Of a DNA stretch of 64,000 bases, positions 14,401 to 24,189 are shown piece after piece (within the stretch, counting starts at the first letter, position 1; each line of letters opens with the position of its first letter). The notes beneath the pieces are model-generated. The model was not told the DNA's origin. It ran no database searches and saw only the letters and a list, made by a program, of their open reading frames with translations. The DNA is from Piscicola geometra (lineage: Eukaryota > Annelida > Clitellata > Hirudinida > Piscicolidae): positions 5,463,269-5,527,268 of the forward strand of contig OX030955.1 of the NCBI GenBank assembly GCA_943735955.1, given 5' to 3'. Position numbers and translations under genes: made by a program.

Positions 14401-17400
14401 TACTTCTTTTGAAATTGTGTTTATTTTGTGTTTTGATTAGGGAAATGACTCTAATAGGCTTATTCAAAAATCATTTTTATAAGGTATTACGACAGTTTTA
14501 TAAATAGTTTAAAAACAAAAAAAATATTTAAAGATTTTATTTAATGCTAAAAAGTGTTTGTATAGAAAAATATAATATTTTGCAAAATTAAGTGAGTTAT
14601 TCTTTTAAGGATTTAATTTTTGATGATTTATACATTTTTTATTCAAATTAATATATTTACATTTATTTTCGTTCAGTTAGAATTGGTTATAGCATGTTAA
14701 AAAAATGATTACAAAAAATACTATAGAGTTTGCTTGGACAATTTATAATATATTATTATATTAACAAACCAAAAAAATTATAAAATTATTTTAAACAGAA
14801 CACTCATGTTTTTTTTGCAATTTTCATACAATTCATCCTAAGACGGTTCAGTATTAAACGACTAAACCCAAAATATTTTTAATAATTAAACCAATAAATC
14901 AACAAATGTAGAAAAAATTAATTTAGGTTTTAAATACAAATGAGACAAATGCAAAATAGCAAAAAGACAAATAAACACAGTATTTCTTCCATATCCATTT
15001 ACTTCACGCTTGACTTTTTCGATAAATCTTCGATATTTCATTACACCAAATTTTTTAAATAAAATGTTGTTTTTAAAGTAGACAGTTTTTTGTGTGAATA
15101 TCATAAACCACAAGGAAGGATAACTGTACGTGAGGGATTAGATGCTATGATACCTTCTTTCAACTAAGTTTGAGGTTTTTGCAATTCCATTCTTTGCCCA
15201 TTCATATTAATTTCATATTGGAGTTTGATATGAAGTTTAACTTATTTTAAATAGTTTTAACCTCTAATATAGGTTTTTTTGAAGTAGTAAAAAATCTAAT
15301 TAAATGCTTTTTCATTCCGTCAGCCAGAAGGTCGAATGTCTTTGCCCCACAGGGGAGCGGAGATGGCTTAGATGGTAGACGTCGGACTTGCAACTTGAAG
15401 GTTGTCTGTTCGAATCTTTGACAAGCAACCGTGAACTATCATATACATAGTGTATATGATGCGGTGTTTGCGACGTATGCATTGAAAGATGTGTACGTCG
15501 TGTGGAGAGGCGCCTCGGCGCATAAGAACCATGGTTCTCAGAACCATTGTAACATGGCCTGCGTCTGTCAGGCTGTGAACAGTATAGACCAACAAAAAAA
15601 ACATCATCGACTGGAGCTTGTGAAATTGCGGATAAACATTGAACGTTTTTTTGAAAACGGTTTAGTAAGCTTAGTTCTTAGCTTTTTGACTTAATGTGGT
15701 CCAGGTGAAAGTAGCACCCAGTTATTAACGTCTCACTGCACAAGTTTTAGTATAAGTCAGAGTCTCCGAAGTATTCTCAAAAAAAATATTTTTTAATCTT
15801 ATTTTGTAGGCAGCTATAACTTGTCTATGTGCAATAAATGTTGTTTCATAGATATTTACAATTATTGTTTGAATAAGAATAATTTGAAACGCATTTAACT
15901 ATCAATATTTGAACAATTTATTCAAATATTTTATCAACAACAAAATTCAAAATATGAAAATTGTAAATCAAAAAATGTTTTTTTGAGACATTATTAAGTT
16001 TTATTTTTTTTAAATAACAAATTTTAACGTAAAATTTATAAAATCTCAAATAAATGGAAAAGCATTTTCGCTAGTCAGTTCAAGCGCACAAAGTCACGGA
16101 ATGGGATTTTAAAGTTATTAAAATTTATCAAGTTTTTTCTTAGGTATTCTTTGGTTCTTTGAACCCTAAAGTTTACTTTTTTTATTTATATATTTGCCAA
16201 ATAATCAAATTTATAGTTTTAAATAAAGTTTTCAATGCTTTTTTGCAAATACTTTAAATACTTGTCGCATTTTATTAAAACGTACGTTTATATTTATTTT
16301 GGTAAAGAAAATAATTAATGGCACAAGATTATTCCATTTCTATTCAGATTGAACGGCTTGCTAGCTATGATTATCCAAACAAATATCTTTGCATTCAGTG
16401 ACCAATAATATTGACTTACTTATTCCAAAATCTATTTTAATTAAATTTATATTTAGTCTTAAAACATTAAATTGTTTCAACTTTTCATTTCAAAACCTCA
16501 TCCACTCAATTTTTCAAAGCACCACTCCACCCACCTTTCAATGCACAAAGCACAGAGTGTGAACATGGAGCAGTAGAGACAAGCCACCACCATGCCCTTC
16601 TCAAGCTTGCAGAACCACACTGCAAACGGCCATCCCAATTTGCTAATAAAAAGCGTTATCTCCAGAATGCCTGTTGATGCGTGAAACTTCTTCAAGATAT
16701 CCACATTTGTTTATGAACAGATTAATATAACTTTTCAATCAATTTAATTTGAGTTTATAATTTGATAAGATTTATAAAACAAATTTGCTAGAAAATGATA
16801 AATGGCTGTCTGGATGAATGCACCAAAGTAGTTTTTGATAATGATTATTTTAACAATTGTTTTATTTCTATGTATTAAATAATTATAAAAACGGAAATAA
16901 TTGACAGTTTCATAGAAAAACATGTCTAAATATAAAACAATAAATTTGAAAATAATTTTTTTATAAATTGATTTTTTCACACAAATTCAGAAAGATTACA
17001 CAAAAAACAAGTTTTAAAAACTTTCGTTTCACTTTTCCATTATTTATTTTTTTCCTTCTCAACATGAAGTGCTAGGCTTTTTTGAAGAATCAAAGCACTT
17101 AAGCGAAAATAGAAATCGAACCTACAATCAAAATTTTTACCAGTTTTGGCAGAATTTGATTAGAAATATGCACTATGCAAATTTTTATACCTAGTAACTT
17201 ATATATACATATTGTCTATAAATTATTGGTTTATACTCTTTTAATCCTATAAAGTATTAAAATGAATAGAGTAATCAAAAATGGGAAACAATTCTAATAA
17301 AAGTGAAAAAAATCTACTAGCCATTTTAAAATATTAATAAGTGAGTTCGACTCTATTTGCATCTTATTTTATAACATTAATCTTTTTAATCTCTATTTTC

Positions 17401-19791
17401 ATTAGTACGCTTGTCATAAAAGATGTTTTCCTTGATTTTGGTTCATTTAAAATTTAATTAATTTACACTGAATTGTTCAAGATGAATTTTCAAAGGCTGA
17501 ATCATCCTAGGTTGAATCGTCCACATTCACAATGATTTTGTGTTTTCTCACTTTTTATATCTTCACTATCTTCATGAAAAATATCAATAGTTGCAAAGAA
17601 AATGATGCTAGTCATTATTCATTTTTTTAGTATTTAATATTAAATTTGAACGGTATATATCTAAGGTTTTAGAACAATTAATATTTGGAATGGGTGTGAA
17701 ACTAGATTTTTACATTTATATACTATGCGTTGCCATAAAATTTACTATGACCACCTGCTTTTGAATGAAAAAAAAATCAGGCTAGAATATTGTATATTCG
17801 CTTTTTTTCATAGCCACCGAGCTTTATAATTAAAAAAGATGTTTTAGCATTTGGTGGCCCATACACGTGCTCTGTTGCGCACCGTATTTTGATCATACGA
17901 ATGAAATCAGAGCTTTTGACGAAACACTTTTTGAGTTTTTTCGAAAACTTTACACTTATTTTAGATAGTTTTGCCAAAAAAACAAATTTTTCCGTAATCA
18001 GGGGTCTAGGCATTAGGCAAGCCAATGAACTCGTTCTTTCTGCCTATCTGGCATCGCTTAACCCAGTCTTTCCACTGATTGCTCTGATCCTTTTTGAAAC
18101 AAGCCTAGAAAATGTGTATAATAACTCGACTTTCTGTTTGAACTATTCAGCTCAGATGGATTGTCTGATTTTTGAGTTGTGTCAGTAAAAAAATTGTTGC
18201 ATACATTTTTAGAAAATTTACATATTATTAGTGTTTTTCTTAAAATTAAAATTGAGTAAATGCTTATAACATCTTTTTCCTATTTATTTTAAAACATTCA
18301 AGACAAACAGTAAAATCGATTTACCATTGCAAAAAATAGATACAAATAAACAGTGGCGTGTTTTTTAGCAAACAGTTCACAGTGTATCAATTTGTTGCCG
18401 TCATATGAAAACATTTTAAACGAAAAAATATTTTTTTACATATTATTATTACAAAGTTTTAAAATAAAATTTCACCAAACCAGACGTTTCTTTATGTTTC
18501 CAGGAAGTACAAATAATTTAGCCTTTTAAAGTTTTATAAACAAGAGAAAAATTTTATAAATAATAATTTTTTTAAAAATTTAATGATGTGGAAATAAACT
18601 TTTTTAATTTCATAACAAAAATTTAAATTAATTTTTTTTTTCAATTGTGTTTTAATTTAACTTAACTTAATAAGTTCGCTGACCAGGATATTGAAAGAGA
18701 AAGCTAATAAGCTTTTGAACATCGCTGAGTGGATTTGTTCCAAACTATGTTATTTTTCATAAAAAATTAAATTCATTAGTTCGCAATTGTTATAAAGATT
18801 TATCGTTTGTCTTTGTAAGACATAATTACTGGTTTTTTATGTCTTCTATTTCGACACACAAAAAACAATAAATAGTTATGAGTAACAAAATGGTTAAAAT
18901 TGTATGTTAAAAATCTGAAATTACGAACGGTCTAAAATATAATTAATTCATTTTTCAATCTGATAAGCTTTTACGTTGTAAATAAATAAAAAGTTTTGAT
19001 TTTAGTAAAAACTTTCTATTAATGCTTTAAACTAACGCTTATTAAGATAAAGCTCTATTTTATGAACAATTAAAATTTTTCTTTTTACAATTTTCTTAGC
19101 TGATTTTATTGCTCTATAATTTTAGAAAATACTTTAACCCTTCAATTTTGTTTTTCTAGTTATCTGTAGCGTAAAATCCAAGATTTAAAAGTAAATGAAT
19201 GCATGTTTTTTTCACACAAAAAATTATAAAAATTTCATTGCTGTTCAAATCACCTTATGTGAAAACACAGTGTGAGAAAAACACTCAAATTGAAATATAT
19301 ATGTTTCAACAACTTTTTCTACATTAGAAACTCTATAAAATAATATTTTGCCATTTTTTAAAAAAGTCCATAAAATAGGGAAGCCCAGAAAATATAATAA
19401 AATAGCTGATTTTAAAAAACTAATGAGTGGTTCTTCTAGTTTGAAATATTATCTCGAGAAAAACTTTAATTAAAAGAGGAGAAAAAAACTAAAACATTAT
19501 TTAAAACACTAGAATACAATGCAAAGTATATTAGCTTAAATAACCTGTTAGCATGATCCAGAGGTCGGCTATAGCGAGACTGGTTATGAAAAGGTTCGTA
19601 GGAGATTTCTTCATGTCATTATTGGTCAAAACAACCAGAATCACCATGACATTTCCCATTATGCCTACCACCTCAATCGCCATAAAAAGAATCAAAAGGG
19701 AAATGTTCGTAAGCTGGTCTAAAGTACTAGGGGTCGAGAAAGTGGGGAACTGGCTGGTAGAGTTGTTGGAAAACGTGGCTTGAGTTGACAT
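7967..19791 (-). CDS. Rhodopsin-class G-protein-coupled receptor, probable neuropeptide receptor (6 exons)
   Basis: Joining 19545-19791, 16535-16670, 10042-10197, 9673-9804, 9001-9367 and 7967-8455 on the minus strand gives an unbroken 508-residue receptor; all junctions are AG/GT and the phases agree. TM1 has the GN motif (VGIMGNVMVILVVL) and TM2 has SLAIADLW. WPFAVWFCK carries the TM3 cysteine, ERFVAIVFPLRA (Arg at about residue 128) replaces DRY, RRSCK supplies the ECL2 cysteine, FFFVPVILQIVFYSIV is TM5, and NPLLY (379-383) ends TM7. TM6 reads YFLSYLPFQV, so the usual CWxP is SYLP. The third intracellular loop is long (about 100 residues, polar/basic). N-glycosylation sequons precede TM1. 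The ERF...FPLRA and KML...LPF pattern resembles the GHSR/neuromedin U/TRH/FMRFamide receptor group (inference); the ligand is unknown. Confidence 0.88.
9001..9367 (-). CDS. GPCR exon 5: long ICL3 and TM6
   Basis: Acceptor TTTTACAG; encodes LYSSRKALYMNPNTKAYKKN, a long polar/basic loop rich in Lys, Asn and Ser, then KEVVKMLVASTIIYFLSYLP of TM6. Donor TTCCAG|GTAGAA, phase 0. Such a long loop is usual in peptide receptors; it is the least conserved part and could be alternatively spliced. Confidence 0.85.
9673..9804 (-). CDS. GPCR exon 4: ECL2 cysteine and TM5
   Basis: Acceptor CTTCCTCAG; encodes RRSCKIMMPGGTASLLMYRL and TM5 with the conserved Pro (FVPVI) and Tyr (FYSIV). Donor AATAA|GTAAAT, phase 2. 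Confidence 0.85.
10042..10197 (-). CDS. GPCR exon 3: ICL2, TM4, start of ECL2
   Basis: Acceptor TTTTATCCAG; encodes FVAIVFPLRAHIICSRKRLM, then TM4 (SISFIWLLSISFSLPVFLF) and an acidic ECL2 start (NQVEEEQDKTGT). The donor GAAC|GTTTGT is weak, but its phase 2 fits exon 4. Confidence 0.8.
10963..11203 (-). mobile_element. SINE family A, tRNA-derived copy 1
   Basis: On the minus strand it begins GGGGAGCGGGGATGGCTTAG. It has a pol III A box (TGGCTTAGATGG) and a B box (TGTTCGAATCCC). Its body is shared with 15350-15592, including a palindromic ATATGAT block, a GTACGTCGTGTGGAG segment and the ending TGTCAAGCTGTGAACGATAT. The tRNA-like head resembles tRNA-Ala with loop CTTGCAA. It lies in the intron between GPCR exons 2 and 3. 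Confidence 0.85.
12368..12436 (-). mobile_element. SINE family B, 3' fragment
   Basis: Shares about 45 bases (TAGTGGCGTATAACCCGAAC and following) with 13535-13572, next to an (AAT)n run that would be the 3' tail. The tRNA-like head is missing, so this is a truncated copy. Confidence 0.7.
13520..13697 (-). mobile_element. SINE family B, full-length tRNA-derived copy
   Basis: Minus-strand head GGGTAGCCGAGTGGGTAACG contains an A box (TAGCCGAGTGGG) and a perfect B box (GGTTCGAGTCC). The unique body runs through AAGCCCGTTCGGGTTATACG to an (ATT)n-rich 3' end. The head looks like a Ser/Leu-type tRNA. It lies in the GPCR intron between exons 2 and 3. Confidence 0.8.
15350..15592 (+). mobile_element. 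SINE family A, tRNA-derived copy 2
   Basis: Starts GGGGAGCGGAGATGGCTTAG, with A box TGGCTTAGATGG and a degraded B box (TGTTCGAATCTTT). The body matches copy 1 over its whole length, ends near GAACAGTATAGACC and is followed by an A-rich tail. Apparent open frames across it are chance. Confidence 0.87.
16535..16670 (-). CDS. GPCR exon 2: end of TM2, ECL1, TM3
   Basis: Acceptor TCAACAG, then GC ATT CTG; the first codon GGC is split with exon 1. Encodes ILEITLFISKLGWPFAVWFC and TM3 up to CIER. The donor AAAG|GTGGGT gives phase 2 and splits the arginine of the ERF (DRY-equivalent) motif. Confidence 0.85.
17830..18187 (+). mobile_element. Non-LTR retrotransposon fragment (reverse transcriptase region)
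   Basis: One open frame on the plus strand contains RGLGIRQANELVLSAYLASL. This corresponds to the GGLGIR..ELALPAFLAS motif just after the RT domain in a LINE group common in aquatic invertebrates. Flanking residues are weaker and the frame ends at a stop at 18186-18188. It lies in GPCR intron 1, antisense to that gene. The fragment at 37010-37620 shows a more C-terminal part of what looks like the same protein family. Confidence 0.6.
19545..19791 (-). CDS. GPCR exon 1: N-terminus, TM1, start of TM2
   Basis: Starts at the ATG on 19789-19791, encoding MSTQATFSNNSTSQFP with NNS/NIS glycosylation sequons and a Ser/Thr-rich ectodomain. TM1 follows with GNVMVILVVL, then NLFITSLAIADLWIMLT of TM2. 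The donor is ACAG|GTTATT, leaving phase 1. Confidence 0.88.
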
Positions 19792-20990
19792 GTTTGTTTT
19801 GAAAAATATGAAGTTATTTTTTTCAAATAAAAATTTCTTAAACTGCTGCGAGTTTTGGAAATAGAATGTATGTTGATTGTGAGTAGAGTTTGCCTTGGAT
19901 GGATTGCAGATTCGTTGATAACCGATGAAATTTTAGTTTTTGAATTGGAAAAATACTTTTAACATTTCTTTCTATTATTTAAAACTTATAGGCTTTTATT
20001 CTTCAAATTTTGTTTATAAACAAAGTTTTCAAGCTGATTCTGTCTATTTATTTATTTTAAAAATATTAATCGAAATTAAACAATTAGACGTGTAAAAAGA
20101 TAAAATAGTCGTTTAATGTTATGAAATTTATAGGTATGAATGAAAACATATTCAATCAAATATTGAAAACAAACTTTTGCTGTAATTTTTTTTCCTTAAT
20201 TAACTAATAACAATTTTAACATTAAACTTGAATGAATTAACCAACTTACTTAAACGATAATTCCTATTTATACAAATTTAACTTTATTTTACATCTTTTT
20301 CTACAATTCAGAAAATTTTTAAATATTTTATTTTGGTTATAATCGATGTTTTCAAAGACCTTTAGAGCTCTTAAATAAAATAAACGAACAAAATTGTACC
20401 TTGTCTTTTAAAAAAGAGAAAACTGTTGAAACAGAGAGTTTTTCATGCAACAGTCGTCTTATAAATCAAGCCTATGTCACCAATGCCGTTTGCCCTTATG
20501 TGCGAGTTGTATTGTGTAGAATCTTCACTTTAGATACTAAGAATGGAATGTTTCATAACAATTTTAGATGAATTTCATCTCTAGTTAATGCGTTTACGAT
20601 TTAGATTTAGAGTTGTCATAATAAATTATTTATTTTACATTATTTAATCAAAATATTTGAAAATGGGAACTTGTTTTATATAAATGAAATAAAAATTTAT
20701 GTGGTTTTTGCATGACCCTTTTTTTCAAAAGGTTTTTCGTGAATTATTGCTTGGTCATTCAACTGGCTTTCAACTGTCATTGTTATTAAGTTTTTAATAT
20801 CGTTTCTAAGAATATTACTATAAATAAAGTTTTTATTTTCCTATTTTTAATTGTTTTTTTATAATTATTTTTTTTAATGTATAATTTTTGTTAAACTTTA
20901 ATTACAAAATTTCCAAACTAACTAGGTACAAGACACTTCAAAAATTTTTAAAAATTTAATTTTTTTAAAGGTGTTATACTATTTTATAAA
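19792..20990. other. AT-rich flank upstream of the GPCR start codon
   Basis: Presumably holds the 5'UTR, upstream exon(s) or promoter of the minus-strand receptor. No TATA or initiator element can be picked out with confidence against this AT background, and I see no other gene or repeat. Confidence 0.5.
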
Positions 20991-21448
20991 TTAGAGACTG
21001 ACCGAAACAGATATTTTTATTTCGGCCGAAACCGAAATTAGGCCGAAATTAAAATCCCGTTTTCGGCCGAAACCGAAATTAAGCCGAAATTTAATATCAA
21101 TTTTTGGCCTAAACCGAAATTAAACGAAATTGTAATCAGATTTTCGGCCGAAACCGAAGCCGAAAACGAAATTTTTTCCAAATTTTATTAAAAATGAAAA
21201 AATAGTATTTAATAGGTAAATCCAAACAAGCGTATATTTTAAGCCAAAAATAAAAGTTTTTCAACAACAAAAATTTTTTGTTGTTAACAGGCTTTTCTTT
21301 GGACAGACTGACATTTTGTAAAAACTTCCAAATAGGATTCAACGACATTCTCACAATTTATTTTTGAATTAATCAATCGAAGCCAAATCTTCTCGTTCTT
21401 TCGACTTATATATAGTGTTTTTCAAAGCAGGGTTATCTAGAATTCCAC

Positions 21449-21600
21449 ATGCTTGTATATTTTATTCGAACAATTAATCTTACGTCACCCATAAATCAAT
21501 TAACCACGATATCTAATAAATATCTAATAGAGATGAGAATCGAACCCAAACTTAATAATTCGAGTTCGATTGAGGATATACAGATACTTACTTTTGACAA
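21449..21600 (+). repeat. Internal duplicated block, copy 1
   Basis: About 150 bases beginning TGCTTGTATATTTTATTCGA recur, diverged, at about 21721-21850. Shared landmarks are CACCCATAAATCAAT, CCACGATA, TATCTAATAGAGA and GAATCGAA. Both copies lie inside the hAT-like element. Confidence 0.75.
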
Positions 21601-21720
21601 TAACATTTTTTTAAACAAATGTTTTAAAAAATAGAATTTGATTGAAAAAAGTTTTGTTAAATATCATCATTGAACGTATCCCAATTTACTTAAATTTCAA
21701 ATACATGATTGTTGTTCCAG

Positions 21721-21850
21721 ATGCTTGTATATGTTATTTGAATAATTAGTCTGATGACACCCATAAATCAATCAACCACGATAACTAATAGATATCTAAT
21801 AGAGAATCGAATCCGAACTTAATAGTTCGATTGAAGATACAGATATATCA
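21721..21850 (+). repeat. Internal duplicated block, copy 2
   Basis: Direct, diverged repeat of the block at 21449-21600 with a small deletion in the TATCTAATAGAGA region. It implies a tandem duplication inside the element before or after insertion. Confidence 0.75.
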
Positions 21851-22467
21851 GATAAACTACATAAATAAATAAAAATTTCGGTTTTTCGGTAAATATGAGA
21901 TCCATTTCGGCCGAAACTGAAATTGAGCCGAAATTACAACATTATTTTCGGCCGAAACCGAAAAATTGCCAAAATTGTAAAATTAGATTCGGCCGAAACC
22001 GAAAAATTGCCGAAACTAAGAAAATTGGCAATTTCGGCGCCGAAACCGAAACCGAACCGAATTTCGGTCGATCTCTATATTATAAATAATACTAAGATGT
22101 TACTAAGGTGATGAAAACCCTTTCAATATAGAAGACATAAACATATTATTGAGCATATTAATATAATATGCTAAACTGAGAAAACAAACTTTATTATAAT
22201 ATTTCTTTCTATAAAAATTATTAGAAAATTATTTTACAGAAAAGAGTTTCAAGGTTTCATTTTATGTTTTCTTTTCGTATGAAACCTAGTTTTTCCTGTT
22301 TGTTTAATATTTTTTTCAATTATAATTTTTAAATTAATGGATAAATAAATGTCTTGTTATATTTTTCCAATTTTAGCGAGCTTTAACAAGAAAAATCCTC
22401 TAATAAACTTCATCGAAATAACTATAAAATATCAAACGTACTTTAATAATAATAATTCCTATTTAGA

Positions 22468-22634
22468 ATGCGCCAAGGCACGCAACTGAGGCGCCACTCA
22501 AACGACATAAGTCGTGAAACACCGCATCATATACACTAGGTATATGATAGCTCGCGAGGGCTGAACAGGGATTCGAACTGGCGACCTATAAGTTGCAGGT
22601 CTAACGGCTATACTATCTAAGCCAAGCCGCTTGC
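22468..22634 (-). mobile_element. SINE family A, 5' portion (copy 3)
   Basis: The minus-strand head GGCAAGCGGCTTGGCTTAGA has an A box, a good B box (AGTTCGAATCCC) and the palindromic ATATGAT segment. The copy is more diverged and loses most of the 3' body found in copies 1 and 2. It sits between two DNA elements. Confidence 0.75.
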
Positions 22635-22970
22635 CAAAGCAGTAACAATATATCAAATTAGTAAAAAAAAAAAGCTTGCTAACCTAGCCATTTTGGTTTT
22701 TACTGTGACAGCCAAAAAACTAAGTTTTTGCTTTATTCCAGTTTGCAGATAAAAATTTTATGGCAATAAGTTTTTTTAAACAAAAATACTTAATTAATCA
22801 CTTTTTTTAAACTCTTTATATACAATATTTTATTGTATCTCTTTTTGATTTGTAATAAACATTTCTTAGTCAACATATTTTTTATTTAAAAAACTAAATA
22901 GAGAAGTTAATTAACAATTCTTTCATTCAAATAACAAAGTGTTCGAAATTTTTTTACATATTAAATGTAT

Positions 22971-24187
22971 AGGGGAAGGTTGCACAAGATGGAACAATTT
23001 TTACACGTAGCCTCATAGCTCAAATGCATAACCATAGCGTAAATTAGAACTTATCCAGCCATTAAATTGTCTCTTTGTCTAACTATGTCAACTTTATTCT
23101 TTATTTCTTATGTAAAAGTTGATATAGTTATGTTAAAGAAATATTAGTTTATTAACCTCAAACATGAACACTCAAAAATTCCATTCTGAGCAACTAGGTT
23201 CCCAAGATGGAATGCCTAGTTGCTTAAGAAGATATCATATTGTATTTCATAAAAATTGTAATTTAAACATTTCACTCATTATCCGACTATCTTTTTTAGT
23301 TAAATAAATAATTTTTTCTGCTTTTTCAATACTGATCATTAAAAAAATGTATTTATTCTGGAACATGTAGTCTTTCAGTTCCTTCTCAAAAATGTCATCA
23401 AATGTCTTTTAAACACTCTATAAATTTTGTATAAAATTTTTATAATTCTATTTTTGAAGTAAATCTTCGGAATAACATAAGTTTAACTCGCTTTATCCAG
23501 AGAATTTTTCTATTTCGCACTTCACTTTTAGCTTCAACAATTTCCCATGCAACAGTTTAAAGTCAATTGAGACTAATAAGACGAAATTTTACATCTATTA
23601 AAATTTGAGATTTAGCTATAAATAAAACATACTTGTGTCAAAGTTTATTAACACTAACAGTTTTTTTATTTAATAATAAGTAAATTATTGGTTTGTATTA
23701 ATTTTCAATAGTCTATTTAGAATATAAACTTTATAAAGTCGATTATATTGAATATAGTCTATAAAGATTTATTATCCCCTGAGAATCTCAAAGACATATT
23801 CATCAATGTCTATAATCTCTTCCTACGTTTAATCTTAGGCAACTATGACCATGCTACACATGCATGGTTACAACAGGCTAATCCCTAAATTATTAATTAT
23901 ACATAATGAAACTGGAGTGTATTATCCAATTAATAATAATAAAATAACAATTATACTCTTTCGGATGTGAGGGAAAAACAAAAAACGTGATCTTCTAGTT
24001 TTTTAACTATTCTTCTAGAAATCAGTTTTTCAATTATTATTATTGAATGAGACAACTTTCAGAAACGAAACCAACATACAAATGTGCCTAGAAGACGTAT
24101 GCATAAATAGAAAATTAAAAAAAAATATTTTATACATCGCATAGCTGTAAGTGAGCTCGTTCCATCTTGAGCAACCTCCCCCTTATA
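22971..24187. mobile_element. Terminal-inverted-repeat element, mariner/pogo-like, non-autonomous
   Basis: Left end TATAGGGGAAGGTTGCACAA continues into GATGGAAC. The right end, reverse complemented, is TATAAGGGGGAGGTTGCTCA continuing into AGATGGAAC. That is about 28 bp of inverted repeat enclosing 1.2 kb with no reading frame. Both ends begin TA, fitting TA target duplication. An internal copy of the core, CCAAGATGGAA, sits inside a short palindrome (CAACTAGG...CCTAGTTG) near 23199-23223. Confidence 0.72.
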
Positions 24188-24189
24188 GT

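Larger units (their letters stand above)
20992..22076. mobile_element. hAT-like non-autonomous DNA transposon with subterminal motif arrays
   Basis: The ends are near-inverted: left TAGAGACTGACCGAAA, right (reverse complement) TAGAGATCGACCGAAA. Both ends carry arrays of the palindrome-containing motif TTTCGGCCGAAACCGAAATT (about 21000-21175 and 21880-22065). Both flanks contain TTATAAAT, a fit to the 8-bp target duplication of hAT elements, although the right copy is offset by two bases and the site is AT-rich. No transposase is encoded; the middle is AT-rich with an internal duplication. Confidence 0.7.

Noticed and set aside
15368..15694. Frames on both strands
   Set aside because: They lie in a SINE A copy with pol III boxes.
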